In this document: positions 1 through 14,801 of the stretch, piece after piece
Position numbering within the stretch: the first letter of the stretch is position 1
How the letters are laid out: each line of letters begins with the position of its first letter
Assembly (NCBI GenBank): GCA_965220645.1
Contig: OZ244836.1
Span: forward strand, 1,674,001-1,738,000
DNA length: 64,000 bases
Reading direction: 5' to 3'
Source: Aldehydirespirator sp965220645
Lineage (GTDB): Bacteria; Actinomycetota; Acidimicrobiia; Acidimicrobiales; Aldehydirespiratoraceae
Position numbers and translations under genes: made by a program
The notes under the pieces: generated by a model
The model's input: only the letters and a program-made list of their open reading frames with translations
Database searches by the model: none
Told to the model about the DNA's origin: nothing

Positions 1-1614
1 CACGATGTCGGCGACATGGCGGTAGAGCGCAGTTCCGTCGGGCTCGATGATGCTCGTCACCAGCACCGGTTCAGCCCGCCGCCCTGATCGGGCGAAGGTG
101 GAGAACATCATGGCCAGCTCGACGGTGTTGACGTCCTCGGTGCCGAGCACGCCAGCGCACACCGGGGCGATGCGGCTGGGCTCCAAGCCGAGCCTCTCGG
201 CCATGGTCACGAAGTTGGCCGGGCGGATGTCCACCATCAGCTGGGCGTACACGGTGTTGATCGAGCGTTGAGTGGCCTGTATCAGGTTCGCGTCCACCGG
301 CACCTCGGGCTCCGAGCCGAGCCCGCCCCTGATGGTCCACAGCGGCCCGCAGACATCGGGCCGGTCGATCTCCAGCTCGTCGGGGGCGTCGTAGCTCTTG
401 GTCACCGTGAACCCGCGCGTCAGGGCGGTGGCCAGCGCGATCGGCTTCATGGCCGATCCGGCCTGCCGGCCCTTGCCGCTGGCCAGATTGAACTTGGCGT
501 CGGCGTCGTCGCCGAAGAAGTCGCGGCCGCCGACCATGGCCAGCACGTGGCCCTCCTCGGCGCCGCCCACCCCCAGCACCGTTGCCGCCGCGTCGGGATT
601 GATGCCGTTGTCGGGCAGGATCGCCTCCACCGCGGCCTCGGCGTCGGCCTGGAGGCCAAGATCGATCGTCGTGTGGATGTCCAGGCCGCCCTCGAACAGG
701 AGCTGGGTGCGGTACTCGCGGGTCGGCCCGAAGGCAGGGTTGTCCAGGAACCACTGCTTGACGTCCTCAACGAAGTGGGCGGCCGGATAGCGCACTTCGA
801 GAATCGGGATGTCCTCGATCAGCACGATCGGCTCGTTGTAGGCCCGGTCGTGCTCATCGGGGGTGATGAAGCCGTTGAACAGCATCCGCTCCAGCACCAG
901 GTTGCGTCGGCGCCGGGCGTCCTGAGGGTTGCGGTAGGGGTCGAAGGCGCTGGGGCGCTGGATCAGTCCGGCCAGCAGCGCGGCCTGCTCCAGCGTGAGC
1001 TCGCTCACCTTCAAGCACGCTTCGGTGCCGCGCTCGGCCGCGGTTGTGACCAACTCGCAGGCGGGGGCGCCGAAGTACTGCCGGGCCGCGGCCTCGATGC
1101 CGTAGGCGCCGTTGCCGAAGTACACCCAGTTCAGGTAGCGCAGCAGGATGAAGTCCTTGGTGAAGAACTGCTCGAAGCGCCGGGCCATGAAGAACTCTTC
1201 GATCTTGCGGGTCAGCGTCTCCTCGTCGCGGTCGAGGAACACGTTGCCGACGTACTGCTGGGTGATGGTGGAGCCGCCCTGGCTGATCCCGCCCGCGCTC
1301 ACGTTGCTGCGGGCCGCCCGCAGGATGGCCTTGAGGTCGACCCCGTCGTGCTCGTAGTAGCGCTCGTCCTCGATGGCCACGACCGCGTTGCGCACCACTT
1401 CGGGGACGAGCGCGATGTCGGTCACGTCGGTACGGCGTTGCTCGCCCCGCAACTCGGCGATGAGCACGCCGTTGCGGTCGTACACACGCGACGACTGAGC
1501 GGTGGTCAGCTTGTCCACATCGAATGTCACATCGCGCAGCTCGTACGAGCAGCCCGCCGCGAGCACCGACAGGCAAACGGCGATGGCCGCGATGGTGGCA
1601 GGACGCCGACACAC
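1..1614 (-). CDS. Class A penicillin-binding protein (bifunctional), C-terminus cut by window edge
   Basis: Peptidoglycan glycosyltransferase/transpeptidase acting outside the membrane. 538 codons are visible and the frame runs off position 1. The glycosyltransferase domain carries the catalytic motif EDERYYEH (Glu82) and GGSTITQQ (residues 113-120). The transpeptidase domain shows SAMK (Ser387, Lys390) and SIN (451-453); the KTG motif would lie beyond the edge. The GTG at 1614 is chosen because the hydrophobic N-terminal segment follows directly; another in-frame GTG lies 18 bases upstream. Unusually, this segment ends LSVLAAGC, a good lipobox, so the protein could be lipid-anchored instead of having the usual transmembrane helix. 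Divergent from tyrS across about 100 bases. Family assignment is firm; the anchor type is inference. Confidence 0.93.
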   Translation of the reverse strand, partial: MCRRPATIAAIAVCLSVLAAGCSYELRDVTFDVDKLTTAQSSRVYDRNGVLIAELRGEQRRTDVTDIALVPEVVRNAVVAIEDERYYEHDGVDLKAILRAARSNVSAGGISQGGSTITQQYVGNVFLDRDEETLTRKIEEFFMARRFEQFFTKDFILLRYLNWVYFGNGAYGIEAAARQYFGAPACELVTTAAERGTEACLKVSELTLEQAALLAGLIQRPSAFDPYRNPQDARRRRNLVLERMLFNGFITPDEHDRAYNEPIVLIEDIPILEVRYPAAHFVEDVKQWFLDNPAFGPTREYRTQLLFEGGLDIHTTIDLGLQADAEAAVEAILPDNGINPDAAATVLGVGGAEEGHVLAMVGGRDFFGDDADAKFNLASGKGRQAGSAMKPIALATALTRGFTVTKSYDAPDELEIDRPDVCGPLWTIRGGLGSEPEVPVDANLIQATQRSINTVYAQLMVDIRPANFVTMAERLGLEPSRIAPVCAGVLGTEDVNTVELAMMFSTFARSGRRAEPVLVTSIIEPDGTALYRHVADIV

Positions 1615-1701
1615 GGTCTCATTGTGCTGCACCGGGGAAGCCGAGCCACTCTTAATGTCTCGAAGACGGCGAGCGGGCTCCAGCGGCCGCAGACACATCG
1701 G

Positions 1702-1707
1702 TAGGCT
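1702..1707 (+). promoter_or_regulatory. Putative -10 element of tyrS (leaderless transcript)
   Basis: TAGGCT ends 8 bases before the tyrS ATG, and no Shine-Dalgarno sequence precedes that ATG. A TAnnnT hexamer at this distance is the usual arrangement for leaderless mRNAs in actinobacteria. No clear -35 was found. Inference from spacing only. Confidence 0.35.
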
Positions 1708-1715
1708 GAACTGCG

Positions 1716-2975
1716 ATGGTTGACCTGCTCGACGACCTGCGCGCCCGCCGGCTGGTCCATGACCACACCGATGAGGCTGGATTGCGGGAATTGCTCACCT
1801 CGGGCCCCGCCACCCTCTATTGCGGCATCGACCCCAGTGCCGACAGCCTGCATGTCGGCCACCTCGTGGCTGTGCTCGTGCTGCGGCGTTTCCAGCAGGC
1901 GGGCCACCGCCCGCTGGCGCTGGTGGGTGGGGCCACGGGGATGGTCGGCGACCCGAGCGGCCGCTCTGATGAGCGCACCCTGCTCGACGCGGTCACGCTC
2001 GAGGCCAACACCGCAGGCATCCGGACCCAGCTGGAGTCACTGTTCGACTTCTCCGGCGACGGCGCCGCCCGCCTCGTCAACAACTACGACTGGACCCGCG
2101 ACGTGAGCCTGCTCGAGTTCCTGCGAGACGTGGGGAAGCACATCACCGTCAACCAGATGGTCGCCAAGGACTCGGTGCGCAGCCGCATGGAGAGCGATCA
2201 CGGGATCTCCTTCACCGAGTTCAGCTACATGCTGCTGCAGGCCTACGACTACTGGTGGCAGTTCGAGAACTACGACTGCCGGCTCCAGGTGGGCGGCTCC
2301 GATCAATGGGGCAACATCACGGCCGGCATCGACCTCGTCCGTCGCCGCAGCAGCGCCGCCGTTCACGGCCTGACATGGCCGCTGATGACCCGAGCCGACG
2401 GTCAGAAGTTCGGCAAGACCGCCGAAGGCACCGTGTGGCTCGACCCCAAGCGCACACTGCCGTTCGAGCTGCACCAGTACTTCGTGAACACCGACGACCG
2501 CGACACGGAGCGGCTGCTGCTGCAGCTCACCCTCCTGCCCGTGGCCGAAGTCGGGGAGATCATTTCGGCCCACGCCGCCGTCCCGCACGAGCGCCGGGCT
2601 CAGCGCGCCCTGGCGGATGAGGTCTGCACCCTGGTTCACGGTGCTGCTGCCACCAATCAGGCCCGCCTCGCAGCCGACGTGCTGTTCGGAGAGTCGGTGC
2701 TGTCTTCAGATCGGCTGGAGGCGGTGCGCGGCATCGTGCCCGAGACGGTGATTGGCGGCTCTGCCATCGGCCGGGACGAGCCGGTGGTCGACGCACTGGT
2801 CGCGGCCGGAGTGTGTGCCTCCCGCTCCGATGCCCGCCGCACGATCGCCTCGGGCGGGATCCGGGTGAACGGCCAGAAGGTGGGGTCTGCGGTGGAGCCG
2901 GTCGACCTGGTGGGCGGGCGCTACGCCCTGGTCCAGCGCGGTCGCCGGCAGCGTCATCTCCTGGTGGTGGACTGA
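1716..2975 (+). CDS. tyrS: Tyrosyl-tRNA synthetase
   Basis: Charges tRNA-Tyr in the cytoplasm. 419 residues, normal for bacterial TyrRS. Class I signature HVGH at residues 46-49 (HIGH) and KFGKT at 231-235 (KMSKS-like). A tyrosine/tRNA-binding core is followed by a C-terminal S4 RNA-binding domain from about residue 350, with the typical segment ending in GGIRVNGQKV. The gene lies immediately upstream of the rRNA operon on the same strand. As far as I recall, some fast-growing mycobacteria also have an rrn operon next to tyrS. No ribosome-binding site is visible, consistent with leaderless expression. Confidence 0.97.
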   Translation: MVDLLDDLRARRLVHDHTDEAGLRELLTSGPATLYCGIDPSADSLHVGHLVAVLVLRRFQQAGHRPLALVGGATGMVGDPSGRSDERTLLDAVTLEANTAGIRTQLESLFDFSGDGAARLVNNYDWTRDVSLLEFLRDVGKHITVNQMVAKDSVRSRMESDHGISFTEFSYMLLQAYDYWWQFENYDCRLQVGGSDQWGNITAGIDLVRRRSSAAVHGLTWPLMTRADGQKFGKTAEGTVWLDPKRTLPFELHQYFVNTDDRDTERLLLQLTLLPVAEVGEIISAHAAVPHERRAQRALADEVCTLVHGAAATNQARLAADVLFGESVLSSDRLEAVRGIVPETVIGGSAIGRDEPVVDALVAAGVCASRSDARRTIASGGIRVNGQKVGSAVEPVDLVGGRYALVQRGRRQRHLLVVD

Positions 2976-3443
2976 CTCGTCGCAGAGGGTCACCTCTTGG
3001 CAGCGGATTGACTCGTCGCACGGCGCGACTTCTGCGTGAGAGGGGTTGCTGGCGGCGGCCGGGGGCGATAGTGTCACGAGTCACCCCGGCGGGGCTCTGT
3101 GAGCGCGGCCGGAGTTGCAGTGCCTTAGGCGTCATCGGGCCGGACCCTGTCCGGGACCGCAATCGTCGCCGACAGGAGATTGCTTCTTGAAAACGGAAGA
3201 GACGGACGCATAGCGAGTGCGGGCGTCGGCTCGGGCTGCGTGGCTCGAGGCGATGTCTGTCAAAACTCGGTCCGGCATTGCCTGCCGGACCGGCCGGCGC
3301 TTCGGCGCCGGTAGAGCCAAAGGTCTCCCGCTCCAAGCGGCGAGGCCGGCTCTCTGGCCGCAAGGCTGCTCACGCACCCGCCTAGGCGGGGCAGCAGCCG
3401 AGCAATCCGATCGAAAGCCCGGCTTCGGCCGGTGCTGGAGATC
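2976..3443 (+). promoter_or_regulatory. rRNA operon promoter and leader region
   Basis: 468 bases without a gene. The 12-mer TGACTCGTCGCA occurs twice (2973-2984 and 3009-3020, period 36), the first copy overlapping the tyrS stop. The second copy contains TTGACT, a -35-like hexamer with no good -10. A second candidate is TTGCTG (3046) with GATAGT (3067-3072), but the spacer is short. The leader then carries GC-rich hairpins around 3268-3315 and the left arm of the 16S processing stem. Promoter positions are tentative; the leader role follows from its place before 16S. Confidence 0.45.
3181..3207 (+). other. Left arm of 16S rRNA processing stem
   Basis: AAAACGGAAGAGACGGAC (3190-3207) is a perfect 18-base reverse complement of 5044-5061 in the 16S-23S spacer. 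Pairing continues outward for about eight more positions (3181-3188 with 5063-5070, with G-U pairs and one mismatch at 3189/5062). This is the long helix that encloses 16S and is normally cut by RNase III. A boxA-like TTGCTTCTTGAAAA overlaps it. Confidence 0.85.
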
Positions 3444-8306
<4,863 letters not shown>

Positions 8307-8325
8307 ATTCGCATCGAGCGCTCGG

Positions 8326-8363
8326 TGCTCGTGCTCGCTATGGAGTTCGTCAAGAGGCGATCC
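8326..8363 (+). other. Right arm of 23S rRNA processing stem
   Basis: TGCTCGTGCTCGCTAT (8326-8341) is the exact reverse complement of 5176-5191, and TCAAGAGGCGATCC (8350-8363) of 5155-5168. The two helices (16 and 14 bp, perfect) are separated by a 7/8-base internal loop and enclose 23S. This is a typical pre-23S processing helix. Confidence 0.88.
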
Positions 8364-8395
8364 TCGCATGAGGGTTCGCCCGCACGACAACAGGT

Positions 8396-8513
<118 letters not shown>

Positions 8514-8520
8514 TCGCCGA

Positions 8521-8557
8521 CCAGAAGGCCCCGATGATCATCGCCGGGGCCTTCTGG
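8521..8557 (+). terminator. Rho-independent terminator of the rrn operon
   Basis: A perfect 13-bp stem, CCAGAAGGCCCCG (8521-8533) with CGGGGCCTTCTGG (8545-8557), and an 11-base loop, followed by a short T-containing tail (CATTTCTG). It starts seven bases after 5S. Confidence 0.85.
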
Positions 8558-8587
8558 CATTTCTGGGGGTACCGGTAGGCTTCGGTC

Positions 8588-9304
8588 ATGCCGCACAAGA
8601 GCGACAGGTCGGGTCGCTCGCCGTCGGCCCAGCGTCCGAGCAGGCCGCGCCAGCGTGTGCCGCTGCCTTCGGTTCCGCACGCCGCTCCCGATCCTCAATC
8701 CGAGTTGGTGCGGGTTCTGGGCCCGGAACGCGGCAAGAGCGCGGTTCGGCGTTTCGAGGCCGCGTCCAAGGCCTTTCGCTCCGAGCGGTTCAAGGACGCC
8801 CTTCCGTTGCTCACCCGGCTGGTCCGGGACGCTCCAGAGGTCGCCGATGTGCGGGAGCTCCACGGCCTGGTGCTGTACCGGTTGGGCCGGTTCAAGGCAG
8901 CCATGGCCGAGCTCGAGTTCTTCCGTGAGCTCAGTGGCTCCGTGGAGCAGCATCCGGTCCTGGCTGACTGCCACCGCGCCCTCGGTCGCTGGGCTGACGT
9001 GGAGGCGCTGTGGAAGGAGCTCGGCGCGGCGTCTCCGTCAGCCGAGCTGGTGACCGAGGGACGCCTGGTGCTGGCCGGCGCCAAGGCCGACAGGGGAGAG
9101 ATGCCGGCGGCCATCCGGGTGCTGGAGCAGGGCTGGCGCCTGCCGTCGCGGCCCCGGGCCCACCATCTGCGGCGGGCCTACGCCCTAGCGGACCTCTACG
9201 AACGGTCGGGCCGTTCCCCCAGGGCTCGGGAGCTGTTCCGCTGGGTCGAGTCCCACGACCCGCGGCTGGCCGACGTGTCCCAACGGGTCCGGGCGCTTTC
9301 CTGA
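8588..9304 (+). CDS. Tetratricopeptide-repeat protein
   Basis: 238 residues. After a basic, proline-rich N-terminus (residues 1-38) come helical TPR-like repeats through most of the chain (about 50-230), with typical A-x-x-x-L/LGR patterns such as LVLYRLGRFKAAMAEL and ADLYERSGRSPRARELFRW. No enzyme motif, signal peptide or membrane segment. Probably a cytoplasmic scaffold. It directly follows the rrn terminator; I recall that TPR proteins lie near tyrS in other actinobacteria (for example Rv1691 near tyrS in M. tuberculosis), so the locus may be an old tyrS-TPR pair split by the rrn operon. The exact role is unknown. Confidence 0.8.
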   Translation: MPHKSDRSGRSPSAQRPSRPRQRVPLPSVPHAAPDPQSELVRVLGPERGKSAVRRFEAASKAFRSERFKDALPLLTRLVRDAPEVADVRELHGLVLYRLGRFKAAMAELEFFRELSGSVEQHPVLADCHRALGRWADVEALWKELGAASPSAELVTEGRLVLAGAKADRGEMPAAIRVLEQGWRLPSRPRAHHLRRAYALADLYERSGRSPRARELFRWVESHDPRLADVSQRVRALS

Positions 9305-9320
9305 GGGCGTTGTAGGGAGA

Positions 9321-10679
9321 TCAGATGGCGGCGGCGTACGCCGGGGCGAAGCGCGCTTCCATATCGCGGCGGATCTTCACTGCGTCGCTGGTCTCGTCGA
9401 CCTTCACGTCGGCCCAGGTGACGACTTGGCCTTTGGGCACGTCGTTGACCAGAGGCACGTTGTGGGCAAGGCCGATCGGCAGAGCGCCCGTGGCGAGGCT
9501 GTCGCCTGCTGGCATGAGCCGCCCCCACACAGTGAAGCCCCCCTCGCCGTCGAGGCTGTCGCCGGCCTCGAGGTGCCGCTTGGCCACAGCCACGGCATCG
9601 CCGTGAAACCCGGTGGGTGCCCCGGTCGGTTCGCCGCGCAGGGCTGCGCTCAAGACTGACACGCCAACCTCCAGGCCGATCAGGTGGTAGGGCTTGTAGG
9701 TCGCGCTGTAACGGCCACTGCGGTCGGTCATGAGGCCGTACTCGGCAAAGCAGCGCGCCGTGTAGTCGCTGGGCGCCTCGAAGACCACGTAGACACCCCA
9801 GCGCAGATCGCGCTCGACCGGTTCGCCGTTTCGATGGAGCGAGGAGATCACCTCCACCTGGCCCTTGTGGTGCAGCGTGCCGCCCTCGGCACGCGGTCGC
9901 AGGACCTGTGCGAGCTGGTCAGTGCCGGCCGGCGGGAATCCAAGTCCGCCCGGCGCCGGCATCAGGCCGGTGGCATTGGACACCGCGGCCATCTCGATCG
10001 CTGACTTCGTGCCGTCGAGGAATGAGTTGAACATCTGCGGGTTCATGCCGCCCTCGGCGGCGCGCTCGGGCGTGATGCCGTAGTGGTCCCAGACCGTCTC
10101 GGGCGTGGAATCGTGGAAGCTCGGCAGGTACTTGGTGCCCTTGCCGGCGGCGACGACACCGAGGCCCGCGGCTTGGGCCCAGTCGACCAACTCGCAGATC
10201 AGCGCGGGCTGGTCACCGTATGCCATCGAGTAGACCAGCCCGGCCTGGCGCGCCTCGGTGGCCAGCAGCGGTCCCGCCAGGACGTCGGCTTCGACGTTGG
10301 CCATGACGATGTGCTTGCCGTTGGCGATGGCGGCGCGGGCGTGGGCCAGGCCGGCCGGGGGGTTGCCGGTCGCGTCGACCACGACCTCCAGACCGTCGGC
10401 GGCGATCAGCTCGAAGGCATCGTCGGTCAGATGGATCGTTCCCTGCTCCGGCGCGGCCGGAAGCGAGCAGGCCCACCCGGCCTCTCCGGTCCAGCCGGTC
10501 CCGGCCAGGGCGGCGCGGGCGCGGTCGGGATCGAGGTCTGCGATGGCTACCACACGGAGCCCGGGTGTGTTTCTGGCTTGGGCCAGGAACATCGAGCCGA
10601 ACTTGCCGGCTCCGATCAGGCCGACGGTGACAGGGTGGCCCTCAGCGGCGCGCTCCTGCAGTAGCCGGAAGAGATTCAT
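9321..10679 (-). CDS. NAD(P)-dependent dehydrogenase, homoserine dehydrogenase-like with SAF domain
   Basis: 452 residues from the ATG at 10679. A Rossmann motif GLIGAGKFG lies at residues 20-28, followed by a homoserine-dehydrogenase-like NAD-binding fold with acidic ADLDPDRA after strand two. A C-terminal part (about 370-445) resembles the SAF domain found in this family. I recall that some relatives act in sugar-acid breakdown (apionate/tetronate type), but the substrate cannot be read from sequence. The start overlaps the end of the PhyH gene by 38 bases, so the two are co-transcribed. An upstream in-frame extension is only antisense/overlap noise and is excluded. Confidence 0.82.
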   Translation of the reverse strand: MNLFRLLQERAAEGHPVTVGLIGAGKFGSMFLAQARNTPGLRVVAIADLDPDRARAALAGTGWTGEAGWACSLPAAPEQGTIHLTDDAFELIAADGLEVVVDATGNPPAGLAHARAAIANGKHIVMANVEADVLAGPLLATEARQAGLVYSMAYGDQPALICELVDWAQAAGLGVVAAGKGTKYLPSFHDSTPETVWDHYGITPERAAEGGMNPQMFNSFLDGTKSAIEMAAVSNATGLMPAPGGLGFPPAGTDQLAQVLRPRAEGGTLHHKGQVEVISSLHRNGEPVERDLRWGVYVVFEAPSDYTARCFAEYGLMTDRSGRYSATYKPYHLIGLEVGVSVLSAALRGEPTGAPTGFHGDAVAVAKRHLEAGDSLDGEGGFTVWGRLMPAGDSLATGALPIGLAHNVPLVNDVPKGQVVTWADVKVDETSDAVKIRRDMEARFAPAYAAAI

Positions 10680-11511
10680 GCTGTGGGTCCAAACTGTGGT
10701 CGCGTGCGTACGGGTCGGGAGTCGAGTCCTGGAGGCGCACCAGCTCTTCGAGGCAGTCGTCGGCCAACGGCTCGATCGGCGCGAAGTCGCGTAGGGCGCG
10801 CCATTCCGCGCGCTGGAACCTGCGGATGTGGTTCGAGACCTCACAGAGGCTCAGATAGACGATCACCCGGCTCAAGGGGCTGATGTTCGGCGGGCTGGCG
10901 TGCGCCATGTTGGAGTGGAACATCAGCACGCAGCCGGCCCTGCCGGTCGGTGCGACCACGCCGCCGCTCTCGGCCAGCTCGCGGACGGTCTCACGCTTCA
11001 GGCACCAGAGCGGATAGGAGGTGGTCTCCAGATCGTGGCCGGCCTCGAGCACGCCCAACTTGTGGCTGCCCGGAAGGAGAAGCAGCGGGCCGTTGGCCGC
11101 GGTCACGTCGTCGAGGAAGACCGCGATGTTCATCGCCCGCGGCTCGGGCATGTCATCGTCGCGCTGCCAGGTGCCGTAGTCCTGGTGCCACTGCCAGACC
11201 GCGCCGTCAAAGGCTGCCTTCGCGTTGATCTTGAACTGGTGCATGTACACCTGGCCGTCGAGGACTTGCATCACCGGCTCGAGGAGCCGGGGGTGCGCGG
11301 CGACGCACCGGTACGCCTCGTTGTAGAGGTGGGCGGCGAAGGCGCTGCGCGGTGCGCCGTTGTCCTCGCGCCAGACCTCCTCTCTTTGCATGGCGAAGCA
11401 GGTGTCGGCCTCTCGGCGCAGAAGCGCCGCTTCCGCGGCAGAGAAGACGTCGGGCAGGAACAGGTAGCCCGCCTCATCGAATTCCCGGAGTTGGTCGTCG
11501 GTGAGCCTCAT
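10642..11511 (-). CDS. Phytanoyl-CoA dioxygenase (PhyH) family Fe(II)/2-oxoglutarate hydroxylase
   Basis: 289 residues, cytoplasmic. The iron facial triad is His109 and Asp111 in WQWHQDYGTW and His204 in SNMAHASPPN; Arg215 is placed to hold 2-oxoglutarate. Length and the LLLLPGSHKLG segment fit PhyH proteins that hydroxylate small metabolites, such as ectoine hydroxylase. There are no ectoine synthesis genes nearby, so the substrate is open. The start at 11511 is the ATG beginning the conserved LTDDQLREFDEAGYLFLPD. Overlaps the downstream dehydrogenase, whose substrate may be its product. Confidence 0.88.
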   Translation of the reverse strand: MRLTDDQLREFDEAGYLFLPDVFSAAEAALLRREADTCFAMQREEVWREDNGAPRSAFAAHLYNEAYRCVAAHPRLLEPVMQVLDGQVYMHQFKINAKAAFDGAVWQWHQDYGTWQRDDDMPEPRAMNIAVFLDDVTAANGPLLLLPGSHKLGVLEAGHDLETTSYPLWCLKRETVRELAESGGVVAPTGRAGCVLMFHSNMAHASPPNISPLSRVIVYLSLCEVSNHIRRFQRAEWRALRDFAPIEPLADDCLEELVRLQDSTPDPYARDHSLDPQHESLPATAGARR

Positions 11512-11679
11512 CGCTCGTCGCAACGACGCTAGCGCAACTCGTTCGACCCCCGCTTGTGTTCCACCCTCGCGGGTCCGCGCGCTCAGCTGACCGCGGGCGC
11601 TACCGTGGCGGCAGGCGGGCGCGGGTCGCCTGGTTTGCCGACCGGCGGTCGCCTCAGACCACTCATCAGGAGCTCTTCC

Positions 11680-12729
<1,050 letters not shown>

Positions 12730-12881
12730 TTCTCTCTAACCCAGAACCTGCAAACGAACCGGCTCAAAAACCGTGGCCTCAAACGGTATACCGGCTAAGG
12801 TGACCCCTGCGGGCCGGAGATGGTGGGTCTCAACCGCGGGCCAGGCCGTCCGCTGCGCTTAGCGGGTGCAAAGGAGCATCA

Positions 12882-14768
12882 GTGACCGATACTGCGGCAC
12901 GGGCCCAGCAGGTCCGCAGGACCGATGGCATCGTCCTTCGCTTCGCCGGCGACTCCGGCGACGGCATGCAGCTCACCGGCGACCGGTTCACCTCGGCCAG
13001 CGCCCTGTTCGGCAACGATCTGGCCACCCTGCCCGAGTTTCCCGCAGAGATCAGGGCCCCGGCCGGCACGTTGGCCGGCGTCTCGTCGTTCCAGGTCCAC
13101 ATCTCCGACCACGACATCACCACCCCCGGCGACGCACCGACGGTTCTCGTGGCCATGAACCCGGCCGCGCTGCGGTCCGACCTGTCGCTGCTGACGCCGG
13201 GCGGGACCGTCATCGTCAACTCCGACGCATTCAATGAGCGAAATCTGGGCAAGGCCGGATACGAGTCGAATCCCATCGAAGACGGCAGTCTGGACGGCTA
13301 CACATTGGTCACTGCGCCCATGACCGACCTGACCAAGCGGGCTTGCGCGGACCTGGGAGTCAAGCCCCGCGACGCCGAGCGCTCCAAGAACTTCTTTGCC
13401 CTCGGGCTGGTGTCGTGGCTGTACTCGCGCCCCGTCAAGCCCACCGTCGATTGGATCGACGGCAAGTTCGCAGGGCGCGACACCGTGATCGCGGCCAACA
13501 AGGCCGCCTTCGCCGCGGGCCACGCCTTCGGCGAGACCGCGGAGCTGGGCGCCAGCCGGCTGATGGTCAACCCGGCTGCGCTGGAGCCAGGCACCTACAC
13601 CAACATCAACGGCAACACCGCGCTGTCTTGGGGGCTCATCGCCGCTTCCCAGCAGGCAGGCATACCCCTGTTCCTCGGGTCCTATCCGATCACCCCAGCC
13701 AGCGACATCCTCCACGAGCTGGCCCGGCACAAGAACTTCGGAGTCCGCACCCTGCAGGCCGAGGACGAGATCGCCGCGGTGGGTGCGGCTCTGGGCGCTG
13801 CCTACGGGGGCCACATCGGCGTTACCGCCACCTCGGGTCCGGGCATGGCCCTCAAGGCCGAGACCGTGGGCCTGGCGGTGAGCCTGGAGGTGCCGCTGGT
13901 AGTCATCGACATCCAGCGGGGCGGACCCTCGACGGGCTTGCCGACCAAGACCGAAGCGGCCGACCTGCTAATGGCCATGTACGGCCGCCACGGCGAGGCG
14001 CCGCTGCCCATAGTGGCGGCCCTGAGCCCCTCGGACTGCTTCTTCGCGGCCATCGAGGCAGTGCGTCTCGCCGTCGAGCACCGCACGCCGGTGATCCTGC
14101 TCTCAGACGGCTACCTCGCTAACAGCAGCGAGCCTTGGCGCATCCCCGACGTCGGGCAGCTCGACTCCATTGACGTCAATTTCGCCTCCAAGCCGAACCA
14201 CGTGAACGACGAGGGCGAGGCTGTCTTCTGGCCCTTCCGCCGCGACGAACGACTCGTGCGGCCCTGGGCCATTCCGGGCACGCCCGATCTCATGCACCGA
14301 ATCGGCGGGATCGAGAAGGAGGACGGCAGCGGCAACATCAGCTACGAGCCCGACAACCATCAGGCCATGGTGCGGCTGCGGGCGGAGCGCATCGCTCTGA
14401 TCGCTCAGCACGTCCCGCCCGCGGAGGTCATCGGCGACCCGGACGCGGCCGTGGCCGTGGTGGGCTGGGGGTCGACGTGGGGTGCCATTACCGGAGCCCG
14501 CCGCCGGCTCGAGTCGGCCGGCCATCGCCTGGCCCACATCCATCTGCGCCATCTGAACCCGCTGCCCGCCAACCTCGGTTCGCTGATCTCGTCGTTCGAG
14601 CGTGTCCTCGTGCCGGAGATGAACACCGGGCAGCTCTGCCGGATGCTGCGAGCCGAGTATCTCGTCGACGCCAGGTCGGTGGCCAAGGTCTCCGGCCAGC
14701 CCTTCACTGCGGCCGAGCTTGTCGAGGCGTGCTTGGATGAGATCGGGGCGACGGGAGAGAAGCGATGA
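12882..14768 (+). CDS. korA: 2-oxoacid:ferredoxin oxidoreductase, fused gamma-alpha subunit (2-oxoglutarate type)
   Basis: 628 residues. An N-terminal gamma domain (about 15-200, starting FAGDSGDGMQLTGD) is followed by the alpha domain (about 215-628) with the pyrimidine-binding segment SYPITPASDILHEL and the EDEIAA glutamate. It carries out ferredoxin-linked oxidative decarboxylation of 2-oxoglutarate or a similar 2-oxoacid with KorB. The gamma-alpha fusion is the usual actinobacterial Kor form. The GTG start at 12882 has AAGGAG five bases upstream. Its stop overlaps the first of two mini-ORFs leading to korB. Confidence 0.94.
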   Translation: MTDTAARAQQVRRTDGIVLRFAGDSGDGMQLTGDRFTSASALFGNDLATLPEFPAEIRAPAGTLAGVSSFQVHISDHDITTPGDAPTVLVAMNPAALRSDLSLLTPGGTVIVNSDAFNERNLGKAGYESNPIEDGSLDGYTLVTAPMTDLTKRACADLGVKPRDAERSKNFFALGLVSWLYSRPVKPTVDWIDGKFAGRDTVIAANKAAFAAGHAFGETAELGASRLMVNPAALEPGTYTNINGNTALSWGLIAASQQAGIPLFLGSYPITPASDILHELARHKNFGVRTLQAEDEIAAVGAALGAAYGGHIGVTATSGPGMALKAETVGLAVSLEVPLVVIDIQRGGPSTGLPTKTEAADLLMAMYGRHGEAPLPIVAALSPSDCFFAAIEAVRLAVEHRTPVILLSDGYLANSSEPWRIPDVGQLDSIDVNFASKPNHVNDEGEAVFWPFRRDERLVRPWAIPGTPDLMHRIGGIEKEDGSGNISYEPDNHQAMVRLRAERIALIAQHVPPAEVIGDPDAAVAVVGWGSTWGAITGARRRLESAGHRLAHIHLRHLNPLPANLGSLISSFERVLVPEMNTGQLCRMLRAEYLVDARSVAKVSGQPFTAAELVEACLDEIGATGEKR

Positions 14769-14801
14769 CTGGGGAGCGGCGATGACCGGAGAGAAGCGAT
14801 G
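14748..14801 (+). repeat. 17-bp tandem units carrying repeated SD-start sites before korB
   Basis: The unit ATGACCGGAGAGAAGCG is found at 14782-14798, a 14/17 copy at 14765-14781, and a diverged copy (13/17) forms the korA C-terminus at 14748-14764. Each unit has a Shine-Dalgarno (GGAGAG or GGGGAG) and an ATG. The result is two six-codon ORFs, MTGERR and MTGEKR, each ending in TGA overlapping the next ATG as ATGA. The chain runs from the korA stop to the korB start with no gap. Confidence 0.85.

Noticed and set aside
12820..12885. 21-codon ORF before korA ending on its GTG (GTGA)
   Set aside because: Geometry fits the relay pattern, but there is no copied start, no previous gene stop nearby, and korA has its own good SD. 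Likely chance.
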